Origin: CALMRE01 sp964412895 | GTDB lineage: Bacteria; UBP6; UBA1177; JAKLFG01 | Direction of reading: 5' to 3' | Assembly: GCA_964412895.1 (NCBI GenBank) | Contig: CAYPQK010000002.1 | Location: forward strand, 1-64,000 | DNA length: 64,000 nt | Shown: in pieces, positions 7,138 through 16,294 of the stretch | How positions within the stretch are numbered: the stretch's first letter is position 1 | Layout of the letters: the number at the start of each line of letters is the position of its first letter | Position numbers and translations under genes: made by a program | The notes under the pieces: model-generated | Seen by the model: only the letters and a program-made list of their open reading frames with translations | The model's database searches: none | What the model was told of the DNA's origin: nothing

Positions 7138-9852
7138 ATGCCGAAAAAAAAGAAAGTTCCGGATAATTTGGCTCTCACCGTCACTACTGCGTCGAACGAC
7201 ACTTCTCCGACACCCCGATTCCCCATCGTCGGTATCGGCGCGTCGGCCGGAGGACTCGCCGCCTTCGAGGCCTTCTTTTCCGGCATGCCCGCCGACACCG
7301 ATCCCGGTATGGCCTTCGTGCTGGTGCAGCATCTGGCGCCCGATCACAAGAGCATCCTGACCGAACTGGTCCGGCGCTATACCCGCATGCAGGTATTCGA
7401 GGTCGAGGACGGCATGGCGGTACAACCCAACTGCGCCTACATCATCCCGCCCAACCGCGACATGGCGTTCCTCAACGGTACGCTTCATCTGCTGGAACCC
7501 TCCGCGCCGCACGGTCATCGCCTGCCGATAGATTTCTTCTTCCGGTCGCTCGCGCAGGATCAGCACGAGCGGGCCGTCTGCATAGTTCTTTCGGGCACCG
7601 GCAGCGACGGAACGCAGGGGGTACGGGCGATCAAGGGCGAAGGGGGGATGGCCATGGCCCAGAAGCCCGAGTCCACCGAATACGATGGGATGCCGCGCAG
7701 CGCCATCGGCACGGGTCTGGTGGATTACGAACTGCCGCCGGCCGAGATGCCCGCCCAGCTCATGGCCTATGCGGCCCACGCCTTCGGCAGGACTCCCCGG
7801 CCCGCCGCCGGTCCGGCTCCCAAGACCGAGAATGCGTTGAAAAAAATATGCATCCTGTTGCGCACTCAGACCGGCCACGATTTTTCCCAGTACAAACCGA
7901 CCACCATCACCCGCCGCATCGAGCGGCGCATGGCGGTCCACCAGATAGATTCACCGGAGGGGTATGTCAAATATCTCCAGCAGAACCCAGCCGAGATAGA
8001 GGCGCTTTTCCGCGACCTGCTGATCGGCGTGACCAATTTTTTCCGCGACCCTGATGCGTTCACGGCGCTGGAGGAACGGGTGATCCCCAAGCTCCTTGAG
8101 AGCAAACCGGCAGGATCGGCCATCCGCGTCTGGGCGACGGGCTGTTCCACCGGCGAAGAGGCCTATTCCATCGCCATCCTCCTGCAGGAACGGGTAGAGG
8201 CGCTGAAGCAGAACTACACGGTACAGATATTCGCCACCGATATCGACGCGCAGGCGATCGCCACGGCTCGCGTCGGCATCTATCCGGCCAGCATCGCCGC
8301 CGATATAACGCCCGAGCGACTGGCGCGGTTCTTTACGGCCGAAGCCGACGGCAGCGCGTACCGCATCCATAAGAACATCAGGAACCTGCTGGTCTTTTCG
8401 GAACAGGATGTGGTCAAGGATCCTCCTTTTTCCAAGATCGACCTCGTCAGTTGCCGCAACCTCCTCATCTATATGGACGGCGATCTGCAGAAAAAGCTCA
8501 TGCCGCTGTTCCACTACGCGCTGAACCCCGGCGGATTTCTTTTTTTGGGCTCATCGGAGACGGTGGGCGCCTTCGCGCATCTCTTTACCGCGCTGGACCG
8601 CAAAGCGAAGGTGTATCAACGCAAAGAAGAACTCCACGGTACGCGGCGTGTACCGCTGGACCACAGCCTTACCGCCCCGCCGCCGCCGGCCGGTCCGCGA
8701 ACCGTCGGAAAGCCGACGCTCTCCGTGAAACTGCCGCTGCGCGAACTGACCGAGCAGGCGCTCCTGCAGCAGATAGCCCCGACCGCCGCGCTCATCAACG
8801 GGTCCGGCGATATCTTCTATCTGCACGGCCGCACCGGGATGTATCTGGAACCGACCCCGGGCGAATCGGGGATAAACAACATCCTGAAAATGGCCCGGGA
8901 AGGGCTGCGGCGCGGATTGACCATCTCTCTGCACAAAGCGGTGGCGACCAAAGGGACCGTGCGTTGCCCGGGTCTGAGCGTCAAGACCAACGGCCACTTC
9001 ACCACGGTCGATCTGACCATCGGCCCGGTGACGGTCCGCCCGGAACTGATCGAATGGGCCGGACCGGCCATACCGTCCGATACCGCTCTGTATCTGGTCA
9101 TTCTGGAAGAAACGGCGACGACAGATACGGTAGGCGAGGAGCGGCCGGAACGGAAAAAAACGACCGGCGACCGGGCGAAAAAGGCCGCAGAGCCGAGTGT
9201 GGATGCCCGCATCGCGGCGCTCAAACAGGAACTCAGCGCCAAAGAGGAGTATCTCCAGACCACGGTCGAAGAGCTGGAGACCTCCAATGAAGAGCTGAAG
9301 ACATCCAACGAAGAGATGCAGTCGATCAACGAGGAACTGCAATCCTCCAATGAAGAGCTGGAGACCTCCAAGGAAGAGTTGCAATCGGTCAACGAGGAAC
9401 TCTCCACGGTCAATGCCGAACTGCAGACCAAAGTGGCCGATCTGTCGCGGGCCAACAACGATATGAACAATCTGCTGGCCGGTACCGGCATCGGCACCGT
9501 GTTTGTCGATCATCAACTGCGCATCATGCGGTTCACCCCCGCCACGACCCGGATCATCAACCTGATCCTGAGCGATGTGGGGCGGCCGGTGGCGCATGTG
9601 GTATCCAATCTGGTGGGGTACGACCGTTTGACGGCGGACATGCAGTCCGTGCTCGATACGCTGGTCCCCCAAGAGGTTGAGGTGCAGACCAGAGAGGGCA
9701 AGTGGTACACGATGCGTATCCAGCCCTACCGGACGCTCGACAATGTGATCGAGGGGGCGGTGATCTCTTTTGTCGACATCACGGAGATCGTACTGACGCG
9801 GGAAGCGCTGCGGAAAGCCAACGAAAGAGGTTCCCATGAAAAAGAAGGATAA
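7138..9852 (+). CDS. CheB-CheR-PAS fusion signalling protein
   Basis: The protein has 904 residues. ATG 7138 has GAGG at 7125-7128; the open frame reaches 7039 but lacks a ribosome site there. Domains in order: CheB methylesterase (about 28-205, GIGASAGG with the catalytic Ser, and LSGTGSDGTQG); CheR methyltransferase (about 225-490, VWATGCSTGEEAYS for S-adenosylmethionine, and DLVSCRNLLIYM); a long heptad coiled coil around 680-770 (repeated ETSNEEL/QSINEEL units); and a PAS domain at about 780-890. CheR and CheB add and remove methyl groups on receptor glutamates; in fusions of this kind the target is often not classical chemotaxis. It lacks a kinase domain. It overlaps the next gene by 17 bases, so the three signalling genes form one unit. 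Confidence 0.9.
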   Translation: MPKKKKVPDNLALTVTTASNDTSPTPRFPIVGIGASAGGLAAFEAFFSGMPADTDPGMAFVLVQHLAPDHKSILTELVRRYTRMQVFEVEDGMAVQPNCAYIIPPNRDMAFLNGTLHLLEPSAPHGHRLPIDFFFRSLAQDQHERAVCIVLSGTGSDGTQGVRAIKGEGGMAMAQKPESTEYDGMPRSAIGTGLVDYELPPAEMPAQLMAYAAHAFGRTPRPAAGPAPKTENALKKICILLRTQTGHDFSQYKPTTITRRIERRMAVHQIDSPEGYVKYLQQNPAEIEALFRDLLIGVTNFFRDPDAFTALEERVIPKLLESKPAGSAIRVWATGCSTGEEAYSIAILLQERVEALKQNYTVQIFATDIDAQAIATARVGIYPASIAADITPERLARFFTAEADGSAYRIHKNIRNLLVFSEQDVVKDPPFSKIDLVSCRNLLIYMDGDLQKKLMPLFHYALNPGGFLFLGSSETVGAFAHLFTALDRKAKVYQRKEELHGTRRVPLDHSLTAPPPPAGPRTVGKPTLSVKLPLRELTEQALLQQIAPTAALINGSGDIFYLHGRTGMYLEPTPGESGINNILKMAREGLRRGLTISLHKAVATKGTVRCPGLSVKTNGHFTTVDLTIGPVTVRPELIEWAGPAIPSDTALYLVILEETATTDTVGEERPERKKTTGDRAKKAAEPSVDARIAALKQELSAKEEYLQTTVEELETSNEELKTSNEEMQSINEELQSSNEELETSKEELQSVNEELSTVNAELQTKVADLSRANNDMNNLLAGTGIGTVFVDHQLRIMRFTPATTRIINLILSDVGRPVAHVVSNLVGYDRLTADMQSVLDTLVPQEVEVQTREGKWYTMRIQPYRTLDNVIEGAVISFVDITEIVLTREALRKANERGSHEKEG

Positions 9853-10382
9853 CGGTCTTAAAAAAACTCCGGTGTTGTCGCCGGAGAACCTCACGGTGCT
9901 GTCGCCCGAAGAGACACAGCGGCTGCTGCACGAACTGCAGGTGCACCCGGATCGAGCTGGAACTGCAGAATGAGGAACAGCGCAGGGCGCAGGAGGTGCT
10001 GGAGGCTTCTTACGCACGCTATTTCGACCTGTATGATCTGGCTCCCGTGGGATATGTCATCCTCAGCGAGAAGGGAGCGATCCTTGAAGCGAACCTCCCC
10101 TTCGCGACCTTGATGCAGGTAACGCGCGGCGGATTGGCCGCACAGCCGATCTCCCGCTTCATCTTCAAGGAGGATCAGGACATTTACTATCTGCACCGCA
10201 AGAAACTTCTGGAGACCGGCGCGCCGCAAAGCTGCGAACTGCGTATGGTAAAAAACGGCGGAACGGTATTCCCTGCCCGTCTGGCGGCGACCGTTGCGCG
10301 CGATGACGACGGCAGCCCCCGGTACCTCCGGGTCATGGTGAGCGATATCGGGGAAGACAAAAAGAATGAAAAAGAAGGATAA
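9836..10382 (+). pseudogene. PAS-domain protein, frameshifted
   Basis: Reading starts at ATG 9836 (MKKKDNGLKKTP) and runs to a stop at 9971-9973 after 45 residues. Homology then continues in the next frame, to a stop at 10380-10382. Comparison with the paralogous N-terminus of the gene at 10366 places the break at CCC 9946-9948: removing one C restores LLHELQVHRIELELQNEEQ and then ARYFDLYDLAPVGYVI. The repaired protein is about 181 residues, a coil plus a PAS domain without a kinase. Either the gene is broken or the assembly has a one-base error in the C run. The start overlaps the end of the CheB-CheR gene and the end overlaps the histidine kinase start. Confidence 0.8.
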
Positions 10383-11718
10383 CGACTCCCCCAAAACCTC
10401 CGATCTGCGCGAACGGGCCGAAGCGGCCTTTCGGGCCAAGACCGGCTCCGAGCAGGCCCCGCTGGCGGGGATGACGCACGAAGGGACGCGCATGCTGCTC
10501 CACGAACTGCAGGTGCATCAGATCGAACTTGAGATGCAGAACGAGGAGTTGCGCCTCACGCAGTTGGAGTTGGAGACCGCGCGGGCACGGTACTTCGACC
10601 TCTACGATCTGGCGCCGGTAGGCTATATCACCATCAACGAAAAAGGGCTGATCGTCGAGGGCAACCTTACCGCCGCCGACCTGCTGGGGGTGACCCGGGG
10701 AGAACTGGACAAACAACCGATCTCCCGTTTCATCCTCAAGGAAGATCAGGATATGTATTATCTGTTTCGCAAGCTGCTGCAGGAAACCGGCGAAAAACAG
10801 ACCTGCGAACTGCGGATGATGAAGAACGAGGGAGCGGCGTTCTGGGCGCTGTTGAAGGCCGTTATGGCGCACGACGAGGATGGCGGAAGTGCGATCCGCG
10901 CCGTAGTGAGCGACATCACCGATCGCAAGGCGTTGGAACGGCAACGCGAGGAATCGACGGCGACCCTGCAGGAAAAGAACGACGAAATGGAGACCATTCT
11001 TTACGCCAGCTCCCACGATCTGCGTTCCCCGCTGGTCAGCATTCGGGGGTTTAACGACCGGATACAAAAGGCAGTGGAAGCACTGACCGTCATTATGGCC
11101 AAGGAAGAAACGGCCGAAAAACGCTGCGCCGAAGCGGCGTCTCTCATCGACCACGACATCCCTACGGCGATCCGTCATATCGGCGCCAGCGCCGAGAAAA
11201 TGGAAGCGTTGATCACCGGCATCCTCAAGATATCCCGGCTCAACAGCGTTGCGCGTATCCCCGAGAACATCAATATGAACGAGCTGATACGCCGGATGTT
11301 CGTTCTCCTCGATTTTCAGATACAGCAGGCGCGGGTGACGGTAACGGTGGGCGACCTCCCCTCCTGTTGGGGCGATCCGCTGGAGATAGCACAGGTATTC
11401 TCGAATCTCATCGACAACGCCATCAAGTACCGCGACCCCGTCCGGCCCCTTACTATCGGCATTACCGGGACCGCACTGGCGGATCGCGTTTCTTACAGCG
11501 TCGAAGATACCGGTATCGGTATCAAACCGCAACATTACGGCCAGATATGGGGACTCTTCTCCCGGATCGATCCCGGCGGGCCGGTGATGGGCGAAGGGAT
11601 CGGTTTGGCGATGGTCAAGCGGATCGTGGAGCGCAACTGCGGCAAGATATGGATCGAAAGCGAACCGGGCGTCGGAAGCAAATTCTATCTTTCCCTGCCG
11701 CAAACCGAAACTCCCTGA
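10366..11718 (+). CDS. PAS-domain sensor histidine kinase
   Basis: The protein has 450 residues. It starts at ATG 10366, overlapping the previous stop by 17 bases. A helical N-terminus (LLHELQVHQIELEMQNEELR) leads into a PAS domain at about 75-190, then a coil. The dimerisation/phosphoacceptor box is SSHDLRSP near residue 217. The ATPase domain covers about 300-445 (NLIDNAIKY N-box, VEDTGIGI G1, GEGIGLAMVKRI G2). There is no transmembrane helix, so it is a cytosolic kinase that autophosphorylates on His. No cognate response regulator is adjacent. The N-terminal half is a paralogue of the frameshifted PAS gene before it, so a tandem duplication is likely. Confidence 0.9.
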   Translation: MKKKDNDSPKTSDLRERAEAAFRAKTGSEQAPLAGMTHEGTRMLLHELQVHQIELEMQNEELRLTQLELETARARYFDLYDLAPVGYITINEKGLIVEGNLTAADLLGVTRGELDKQPISRFILKEDQDMYYLFRKLLQETGEKQTCELRMMKNEGAAFWALLKAVMAHDEDGGSAIRAVVSDITDRKALERQREESTATLQEKNDEMETILYASSHDLRSPLVSIRGFNDRIQKAVEALTVIMAKEETAEKRCAEAASLIDHDIPTAIRHIGASAEKMEALITGILKISRLNSVARIPENINMNELIRRMFVLLDFQIQQARVTVTVGDLPSCWGDPLEIAQVFSNLIDNAIKYRDPVRPLTIGITGTALADRVSYSVEDTGIGIKPQHYGQIWGLFSRIDPGGPVMGEGIGLAMVKRIVERNCGKIWIESEPGVGSKFYLSLPQTETP

Positions 11719-11753
11719 CCTCCCCGCAAAACAAAATCGCCTTCCCGAACCTC

Positions 11754-11781
11754 TTGACATTCCCGACAAAAAGAGTACACC
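11754..11781 (+). promoter_or_regulatory. Sigma70-like promoter of riboswitch/potassium-channel transcript
   Basis: TTGACA at 11754-11759, a 16-base spacer and TACACC at 11776-11781. The predicted start, about seven bases on, coincides with the 5' strand of the riboswitch P1 stem. Confidence 0.55.
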
Positions 11782-11785
11782 GGTA

Positions 11786-11900
11786 ACCGCTTAATCCCGC
11801 CACCGGCGGGAACGGGGGACCCATTTCCCGGGGCGCATCGCCGTTATGGCGTAGGGCACTCTTCCGCCCGAGCCCGTCAGCTAACCTCGTAAGCGTGGGA
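11786..11900 (+). ncRNA. ydaO/yuaA-type cyclic di-AMP riboswitch
   Basis: The leader contains the conserved segments of the ydaO-yuaA aptamer in order: ACGGGGGACCCA at about 11811-11823, AGGGCAC near 11853, and CCGAGCCCGTCAGCTAACCT at about 11868-11887. A closing stem P1 forms between CGCTT 11788-11792 and AAGCG 11891-11895. This class binds c-di-AMP and usually lowers expression of potassium or cell-wall genes when the ligand is abundant. It lies 70 bases ahead of a Trk/Ktr channel gene, which is a typical target. Identification rests on recalled consensus, not on a covariance-model search. Confidence 0.85.
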
Positions 11901-11955
11901 AGAGGAAACCCCCCCGACAAGATCGCCGGCCGGCTTCCTCTGGTTACGAATTTTT
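11901..11955 (+). terminator. Possible riboswitch expression platform
   Basis: Arms AGAGGAA 11901-11907 and TTCCTCT 11935-11941 can pair immediately after P1 closes, and a T run follows at about 11951-11955 after nine bases. The gap between stem and T run is unusual for an intrinsic terminator. The ribosome site AAGGAG is just beyond, so control of translation is the alternative. Confidence 0.35.
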
Positions 11956-11969
11956 GTAAGGAGATCGCC

Positions 11970-13349
11970 ATGCCATCGGTCCGCTTTCGTTTTTTCAAAG
12001 GAGGTCGCCTTCTCCTCTCGCGTCTCCTGAACCGCATCCTCTTCTTTACCGGCCGCGCCGCCCCGGCCCATGCCGTCTTTTTCGGCTACCTGTCGTATGT
12101 CATTGTCGGGTGGCTGCTTCTGTCGCTTCCCGCCGCCCGCATCGTGGAGCGCATCGCCCCCATCGACAACCTCTTCATCGCCGCCTCGGCGATGTCGACC
12201 ACCGGACTGGCCACCATCAGTGTCTCGGACAACTATTCGCTTTTCGGTCAGTTGGTGATACTCGCCCTCATCCAGCTCGGCGGTATCGGCTACATGACCT
12301 TCGGGTCGTTCATCATCCTTTCGCGACGCCCCGATCTTCCCTCGGCGCGCGCCGAGATCTCCCGCGCCGTTTTCAGTCTCCCCAAGTCGTTCGACATCTT
12401 CCGCTTCATCCGGAGCGTCATCCTCTTCACCGCCGTCATCGAGACGGTCGGGATGCTGCTGCTGTGGTGGGCCTTTTCGGCCGCCGGCACGCCGAACCCC
12501 CTGTATAACGCCTTTTTCCACAGCATTTCTTCCTTCTGCACCGCCGGGTTCAGCCCCTTCAACGACAGCTTCATGTCGTTCTCGGGCAACTTCTGGATAA
12601 ACGGGACCATCGCCTTCCTGAGTTACCTCGGGGCCGTCGGCTTCATCGTGTTCGTCGATTACTGGCGCCGGTTCCGGGGAAAGACCACGCAGGTGACGCT
12701 CACCAGCAAGATCATCGTCTGGATGACGCTTTGGACGACCCTCATCGGGACCGCGCTCCTGTTCCTCGACGAGCCGACGATACGGGGACTGGCCCCCGAC
12801 AAACGGCTGCTCGCCGCCTTTTTCCAGTGCATGACGGCGATGACCACCGTCGGGTTCAACACCATCGACATCGGCGCGCTGTCGAAGGGATCGATACTGG
12901 TGCTGACGGCGCTGATGATCATCGGCGCATCGCCATCGGGTACCGGCGGCGGCGTGAAAAGCACCTCTTTCTCGGCGATACTCGGCGTCATCCGCAGCGC
13001 CCTGCGGGGGGAACAGCACGCATCGTTCTGGGGACGCGCCATCCCGCTTGAACGGGTCTGGATGGCGATCGCCAACACGGCGTTATATCTCATGTTCCTG
13101 ACCGTCGGGGTCTATCTGCTCTCGCTCACCGAGACGGCCACCATCGACAAGATCTTTTTCGAGGCGGCGTCGGCCATCGGGACGGTGGGACTCAGCATGG
13201 GGATCACCGGGTCGCTCACCGATATGGGAAAACTTATCGTCACGGCGCTGATGCTCGGCGGGCGGATCGGGCTACTCACGGTCGGCATGGTTCTTTTCGT
13301 CCGGAAAAGCGCGGCCGACGAACCGGCCGACAGCGATCTGGCGGTGTGA
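11970..13349 (+). CDS. TrkH/KtrB-type potassium channel subunit
   Basis: The protein has 459 residues. ATG 11970 has AAGGAG seven bases upstream. It is a polytopic membrane protein with the four pore-loop signatures of this family: SAMSTTGLATIS, SSFCTAGFSPF, TAMTTVGFNTI and SAIGTVGLSM, each with the filter glycine. It would carry potassium into the cell together with a cytosolic RCK partner (KtrA/TrkA), which is not in this window. The c-di-AMP riboswitch in its leader implies that high c-di-AMP lowers uptake. This is a standard family length, with no sign of damage. Confidence 0.92.
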   Translation: MPSVRFRFFKGGRLLLSRLLNRILFFTGRAAPAHAVFFGYLSYVIVGWLLLSLPAARIVERIAPIDNLFIAASAMSTTGLATISVSDNYSLFGQLVILALIQLGGIGYMTFGSFIILSRRPDLPSARAEISRAVFSLPKSFDIFRFIRSVILFTAVIETVGMLLLWWAFSAAGTPNPLYNAFFHSISSFCTAGFSPFNDSFMSFSGNFWINGTIAFLSYLGAVGFIVFVDYWRRFRGKTTQVTLTSKIIVWMTLWTTLIGTALLFLDEPTIRGLAPDKRLLAAFFQCMTAMTTVGFNTIDIGALSKGSILVLTALMIIGASPSGTGGGVKSTSFSAILGVIRSALRGEQHASFWGRAIPLERVWMAIANTALYLMFLTVGVYLLSLTETATIDKIFFEAASAIGTVGLSMGITGSLTDMGKLIVTALMLGGRIGLLTVGMVLFVRKSAADEPADSDLAV

Positions 13350-13409
13350 GGAAGAGCTTTCCTGCAAACGATAAAACATCCGGTTAGTTCTGAATCCATG
13401 TCTTTTTTC

Positions 13410-13438
13410 TTGCCAGTTTGCCCAGAATCTGGTAATAA
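13410..13438 (+). promoter_or_regulatory. Sigma70-like promoter for the DUF4143 ATPase
   Basis: TTGCCA at 13410-13415, a 17-base spacer and TAATAA at 13433-13438, 41 bases ahead of ATG 13480. Confidence 0.5.
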
Positions 13439-13479
13439 TATCGAACCGGATTGTTGTTCCGGGGAACGGGAGGTGTCCG

Positions 13480-14790
13480 ATGAGAGAAAAATTGAAAGAA
13501 ATAATCCTCGATTTTCATGCACAAGACCTGCCGCGCACGACGCCGCGGGAAATGAAGCTGGAGGTGGTGCCGGGCAAGGCGACGATCTGTATCGGCGTAC
13601 GGCGGTGCGGCAAAACGACATTTCTGTTCCAGACCATGGAGCAGTTGCAAAAGAAAGGGGTCGATCGCCGGAACATGCTGTACATGAATTTTTTCGACGA
13701 CCGGCTACATGCCCTTTCAACGACCGGACTCGGCGAAGTGACCGAGGCTTATTTCGCCCTCTATCCCGAGAAAAAACAGGAAAAGGTATATTGTTTCTTT
13801 GACGAGATACAGCTCTTTCCCGGCTGGGAATCGTTCGTGGAGCGGGTACTGCGCACCGAGAACTGCGCGGTCTATATTTCCGGCTCCTCGTCCCAACTGC
13901 TTTCCGCCGAGATAGCAACCCAGATGCGCGGTCGGGCTCTTTCATGGGAACTGTTCCCGTTCTCGTTCCGGGAGTATCTGCTCCACACCGGCCGCCCGGT
14001 GAAGGGCGCTCTTTCCTCGGCCGAACGGCTGCATGTCATGAAGGCCTTCGACGAATATTGGGAGATCGGCGGGTTCCCCGAGGTGGCGTCGCTTTCGAAG
14101 GAACTGCGGATAAAGACACATCAGGAATATGTCAACTCGATCCTGTTCCGCGATCTGATAGAGCGCCATGACATCGCGCATCCCAAGGCGGTCGTCGATC
14201 TGGCCCGTCGCCTCATCGACAACGCGGCTTCGCTGTACACCGTGAATGCATTGACCGGCTATTTGAAGGCGCTGGGCCACCGGATACCCAAAAGCGCCGT
14301 TTCCGATTATCTCGCGTGGTTCGAAGAGTCCTTTTTTCTTTTCACCACGCGGGTGTACGACGCATCTTTGGCGCGGTCGAACACCAATCCGAAGAAAATA
14401 TACGCCGTCGATCATGCGCTGGTGACCTCGGTCGCGTCGGGCATCCTCGTGAACGGAGGACATTTGCTGGAGAATCTGGTGTTCGTCGCGCTTCGTCGCG
14501 AACGGACGGAGGTGTTCTATTACAAGACCCGGAGCGGTCGCGAGGTCGATTTTGTCGTCGCCGGGGAGGGCGGCGCCCCGCGACTCGTGCAGGTATGCGA
14601 AACGGTGCGGGAACCGAAGACCAGAAAACGGGAACTCGCGGCGCTTGAGGAGGCGATGACGGAACTCGGGATCGGGGACGGCACGATCGTCACGCGCAAC
14701 GAAGAAGAGACCATACCGGTCGACAAGGGGACCATAGCGGTACTTCCTGCATGGCGGTTCCTCCTAACGGGTGTCGCCGCCCTAAGATAA
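13480..14790 (+). CDS. AAA-type ATPase with DUF4143 domain
   Basis: The protein has 436 residues. ATG 13480 has GGGAGG just upstream. The N-terminal AAA domain shows Walker A GVRRCGKTTF (about residue 40), Walker B CFFDEIQLFPGWE and sensor-like YISGSSSQLL. The C-terminal DUF4143 region ends with a PD-(D/E)xK-like core (VFYYKTRSGREVDFVV). This family is widespread, often in accessory positions, and its role is not settled; nuclease or antitoxin-like roles have been suggested. It has its own promoter, stands alone, and has composition close to that of its neighbours. Confidence 0.88.
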   Translation: MREKLKEIILDFHAQDLPRTTPREMKLEVVPGKATICIGVRRCGKTTFLFQTMEQLQKKGVDRRNMLYMNFFDDRLHALSTTGLGEVTEAYFALYPEKKQEKVYCFFDEIQLFPGWESFVERVLRTENCAVYISGSSSQLLSAEIATQMRGRALSWELFPFSFREYLLHTGRPVKGALSSAERLHVMKAFDEYWEIGGFPEVASLSKELRIKTHQEYVNSILFRDLIERHDIAHPKAVVDLARRLIDNAASLYTVNALTGYLKALGHRIPKSAVSDYLAWFEESFFLFTTRVYDASLARSNTNPKKIYAVDHALVTSVASGILVNGGHLLENLVFVALRRERTEVFYYKTRSGREVDFVVAGEGGAPRLVQVCETVREPKTRKRELAALEEAMTELGIGDGTIVTRNEEETIPVDKGTIAVLPAWRFLLTGVAALR

Positions 14791-14808
14791 CGGCACATAC
14801 AAAACAAT

Positions 14809-14836
14809 TTGCCTTCCGCTTCCACCAATATATAAT
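14809..14836 (+). promoter_or_regulatory. Promoter of the pyrF-rlmB-rnc-dnaX run
   Basis: TTGCCT at 14809-14814, a 16-base spacer and a perfect TATAAT at 14831-14836, 29 bases ahead of ATG 14866; the ribosome site TTGGAGG follows. Confidence 0.75.
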
Positions 14837-14865
14837 CGCGCGACCCGACTTATTGGAGGCTCTCT

Positions 14866-15564
14866 ATGGAAAAAGGAAAGGTATTCGTCGCACTCGATGT
14901 GGACAGTAGGACAGACGCGCTCGCCATCGTCACTGAACTCAAGGGGCTCGGCGCCGGCTGGAAGATCGGCAAACAACTTTTCACACAAGTTGGTCCGTCG
15001 CTCGTGAAGGATATCGTCGCGCTGGGCGAAGATGTTTTCCTCGACCTCAAATATCACGACATCCCCAACACCGTTGCCATGGCGGGACTCGCCGCCGCGA
15101 AGCTCGGGGTGAAGATGTTCAATGTCCACGCCGCCGGCGGCCGCAAGATGATGGCCGAAACGCGAAAAGAGTTGGACAAGCTCCCCAACCGGCCGCTCGT
15201 TCTGGCCGTCACGGTGCTCACCAGCCTCGCCGAAGAGGACCTGCGCGAGATCGGCTACGCGGCCAATCCGGCCCAGCAGGTGGCCCGCTTCGCGAAACTG
15301 GCCGAAGAGTCGGGGATGGACGGGGTCGTCGCCTCGCCGCTCGAGATAGAGATCATCCGCAGTGTCACCAAGCCGTCGTTCAAGATACTCACCCCCGGCA
15401 TCCGCCCGGCGGGCGGTTCGAAGGATGACCAGAAACGGATCGCCACCCCCGCGTCGGCCATCGCGGCGGGCGCCGACTATCTCGTCATCGGCCGCCCCAT
15501 CACGCAGGCGACCGACCGGAAGAAAGCGTTCCTCGATATTTTGGAAGAAATAAAACATGGCTAA
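14866..15564 (+). CDS. pyrF: Orotidine 5'-phosphate decarboxylase
   Basis: The protein has 232 residues, a normal length for the bacterial enzyme. It decarboxylates OMP to UMP, the last step of de novo pyrimidine synthesis, in the cytosol. The N-terminal FVALDVDS strand, the catalytic set DVFLDLKYHDIPNTV (Asp-Lys-x-x-Asp), the HAAGG segment and the phosphate-binding LTPGIRPAGG and DYLVIGRPIT are all present. ATG 14866 follows a TTGGAGG ribosome site. It overlaps the next gene by eight bases and heads a run of housekeeping genes. Confidence 0.96.
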   Translation: MEKGKVFVALDVDSRTDALAIVTELKGLGAGWKIGKQLFTQVGPSLVKDIVALGEDVFLDLKYHDIPNTVAMAGLAAAKLGVKMFNVHAAGGRKMMAETRKELDKLPNRPLVLAVTVLTSLAEEDLREIGYAANPAQQVARFAKLAEESGMDGVVASPLEIEIIRSVTKPSFKILTPGIRPAGGSKDDQKRIATPASAIAAGADYLVIGRPITQATDRKKAFLDILEEIKHG

Positions 15565-16294
15565 ACCCCGCTGGGAATATGTCTACGGGATCAATCCCTG
15601 TTTCGAGGTGCTGAGGGGCGGCCGCCGGAAGGTCCACGAGGCCTTCATCGCCGACAACGCCACCGAGAATGCGCGGATAAAGAAACTGGCGCGCTACCTC
15701 GCCGACAAGGGGGTCCCCGTCGAATCGGTGGGGCGCGATCGGCTGTTCCAGCTGTCGAAATCGACCGAGCATCAGGGGGCGGTCATCCGCTGCGAGCCCT
15801 ATCCCTATGTCGAACTCGACGATGTGTTCAACGCCGACAGACTGCTGCTGCTCGACAATGTCGAGGACCCGCACAATGTCGGAGCGATACTGCGGAGCGC
15901 CGAGATATTCGGCTTCCACGATATCCTCCTGCCGCTCAAAGGGGTCCCCGAGATATATCCCTCCATCGTCAAGGTGAGCGCCGGGGCGACCGAACACCTG
16001 CGGATCGTCCGCAGTGAGAACGCCAACGCCTATGTCAAACGGGCGAAGAGCGAAGGGCGGATGGTCGTCGCGCTCGACGAAGAGGGGGCCATCGACCTGC
16101 GTGAAGCGGTCGCGCAGCAGCGCGGCGCGCTGCTGTTGGTCATCGGCGGCGAAGGGAAAAGCGTCGGTCAGTTCATCCTCATGAACGCCGATATCGTCGC
16201 CAAGATACCGCAGGCGGGGCGGATCAATTCGCTCAACGCATCGGTCGCCGCCGGAATAGCCATGTACGCCTTCGGAGTGAACCATGGCGCTTGA
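15557..16294 (+). CDS. rlmB: TrmH-family 23S rRNA 2'-O-methyltransferase (RlmB-like)
   Basis: The protein has 245 residues. The N-terminal substrate-binding part starts YVYGINPCFEVLRGGRR. The SpoU/TrmH domain with its knot shows LLLDNVEDPHNVGAILRSAE, VVALDEEGAIDL, LLVIGGEGKSVGQFI and the C-terminal INSLNASVAAGIAMYAF. The family methylates ribose 2'-OH; RlmB acts on G2251 of 23S rRNA. The exact target is inferred from length and domain layout, so another TrmH-type target is possible. It overlaps both pyrF and rnc, indicating coupled translation. Confidence 0.88.
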   Translation: MAKPRWEYVYGINPCFEVLRGGRRKVHEAFIADNATENARIKKLARYLADKGVPVESVGRDRLFQLSKSTEHQGAVIRCEPYPYVELDDVFNADRLLLLDNVEDPHNVGAILRSAEIFGFHDILLPLKGVPEIYPSIVKVSAGATEHLRIVRSENANAYVKRAKSEGRMVVALDEEGAIDLREAVAQQRGALLLVIGGEGKSVGQFILMNADIVAKIPQAGRINSLNASVAAGIAMYAFGVNHGA

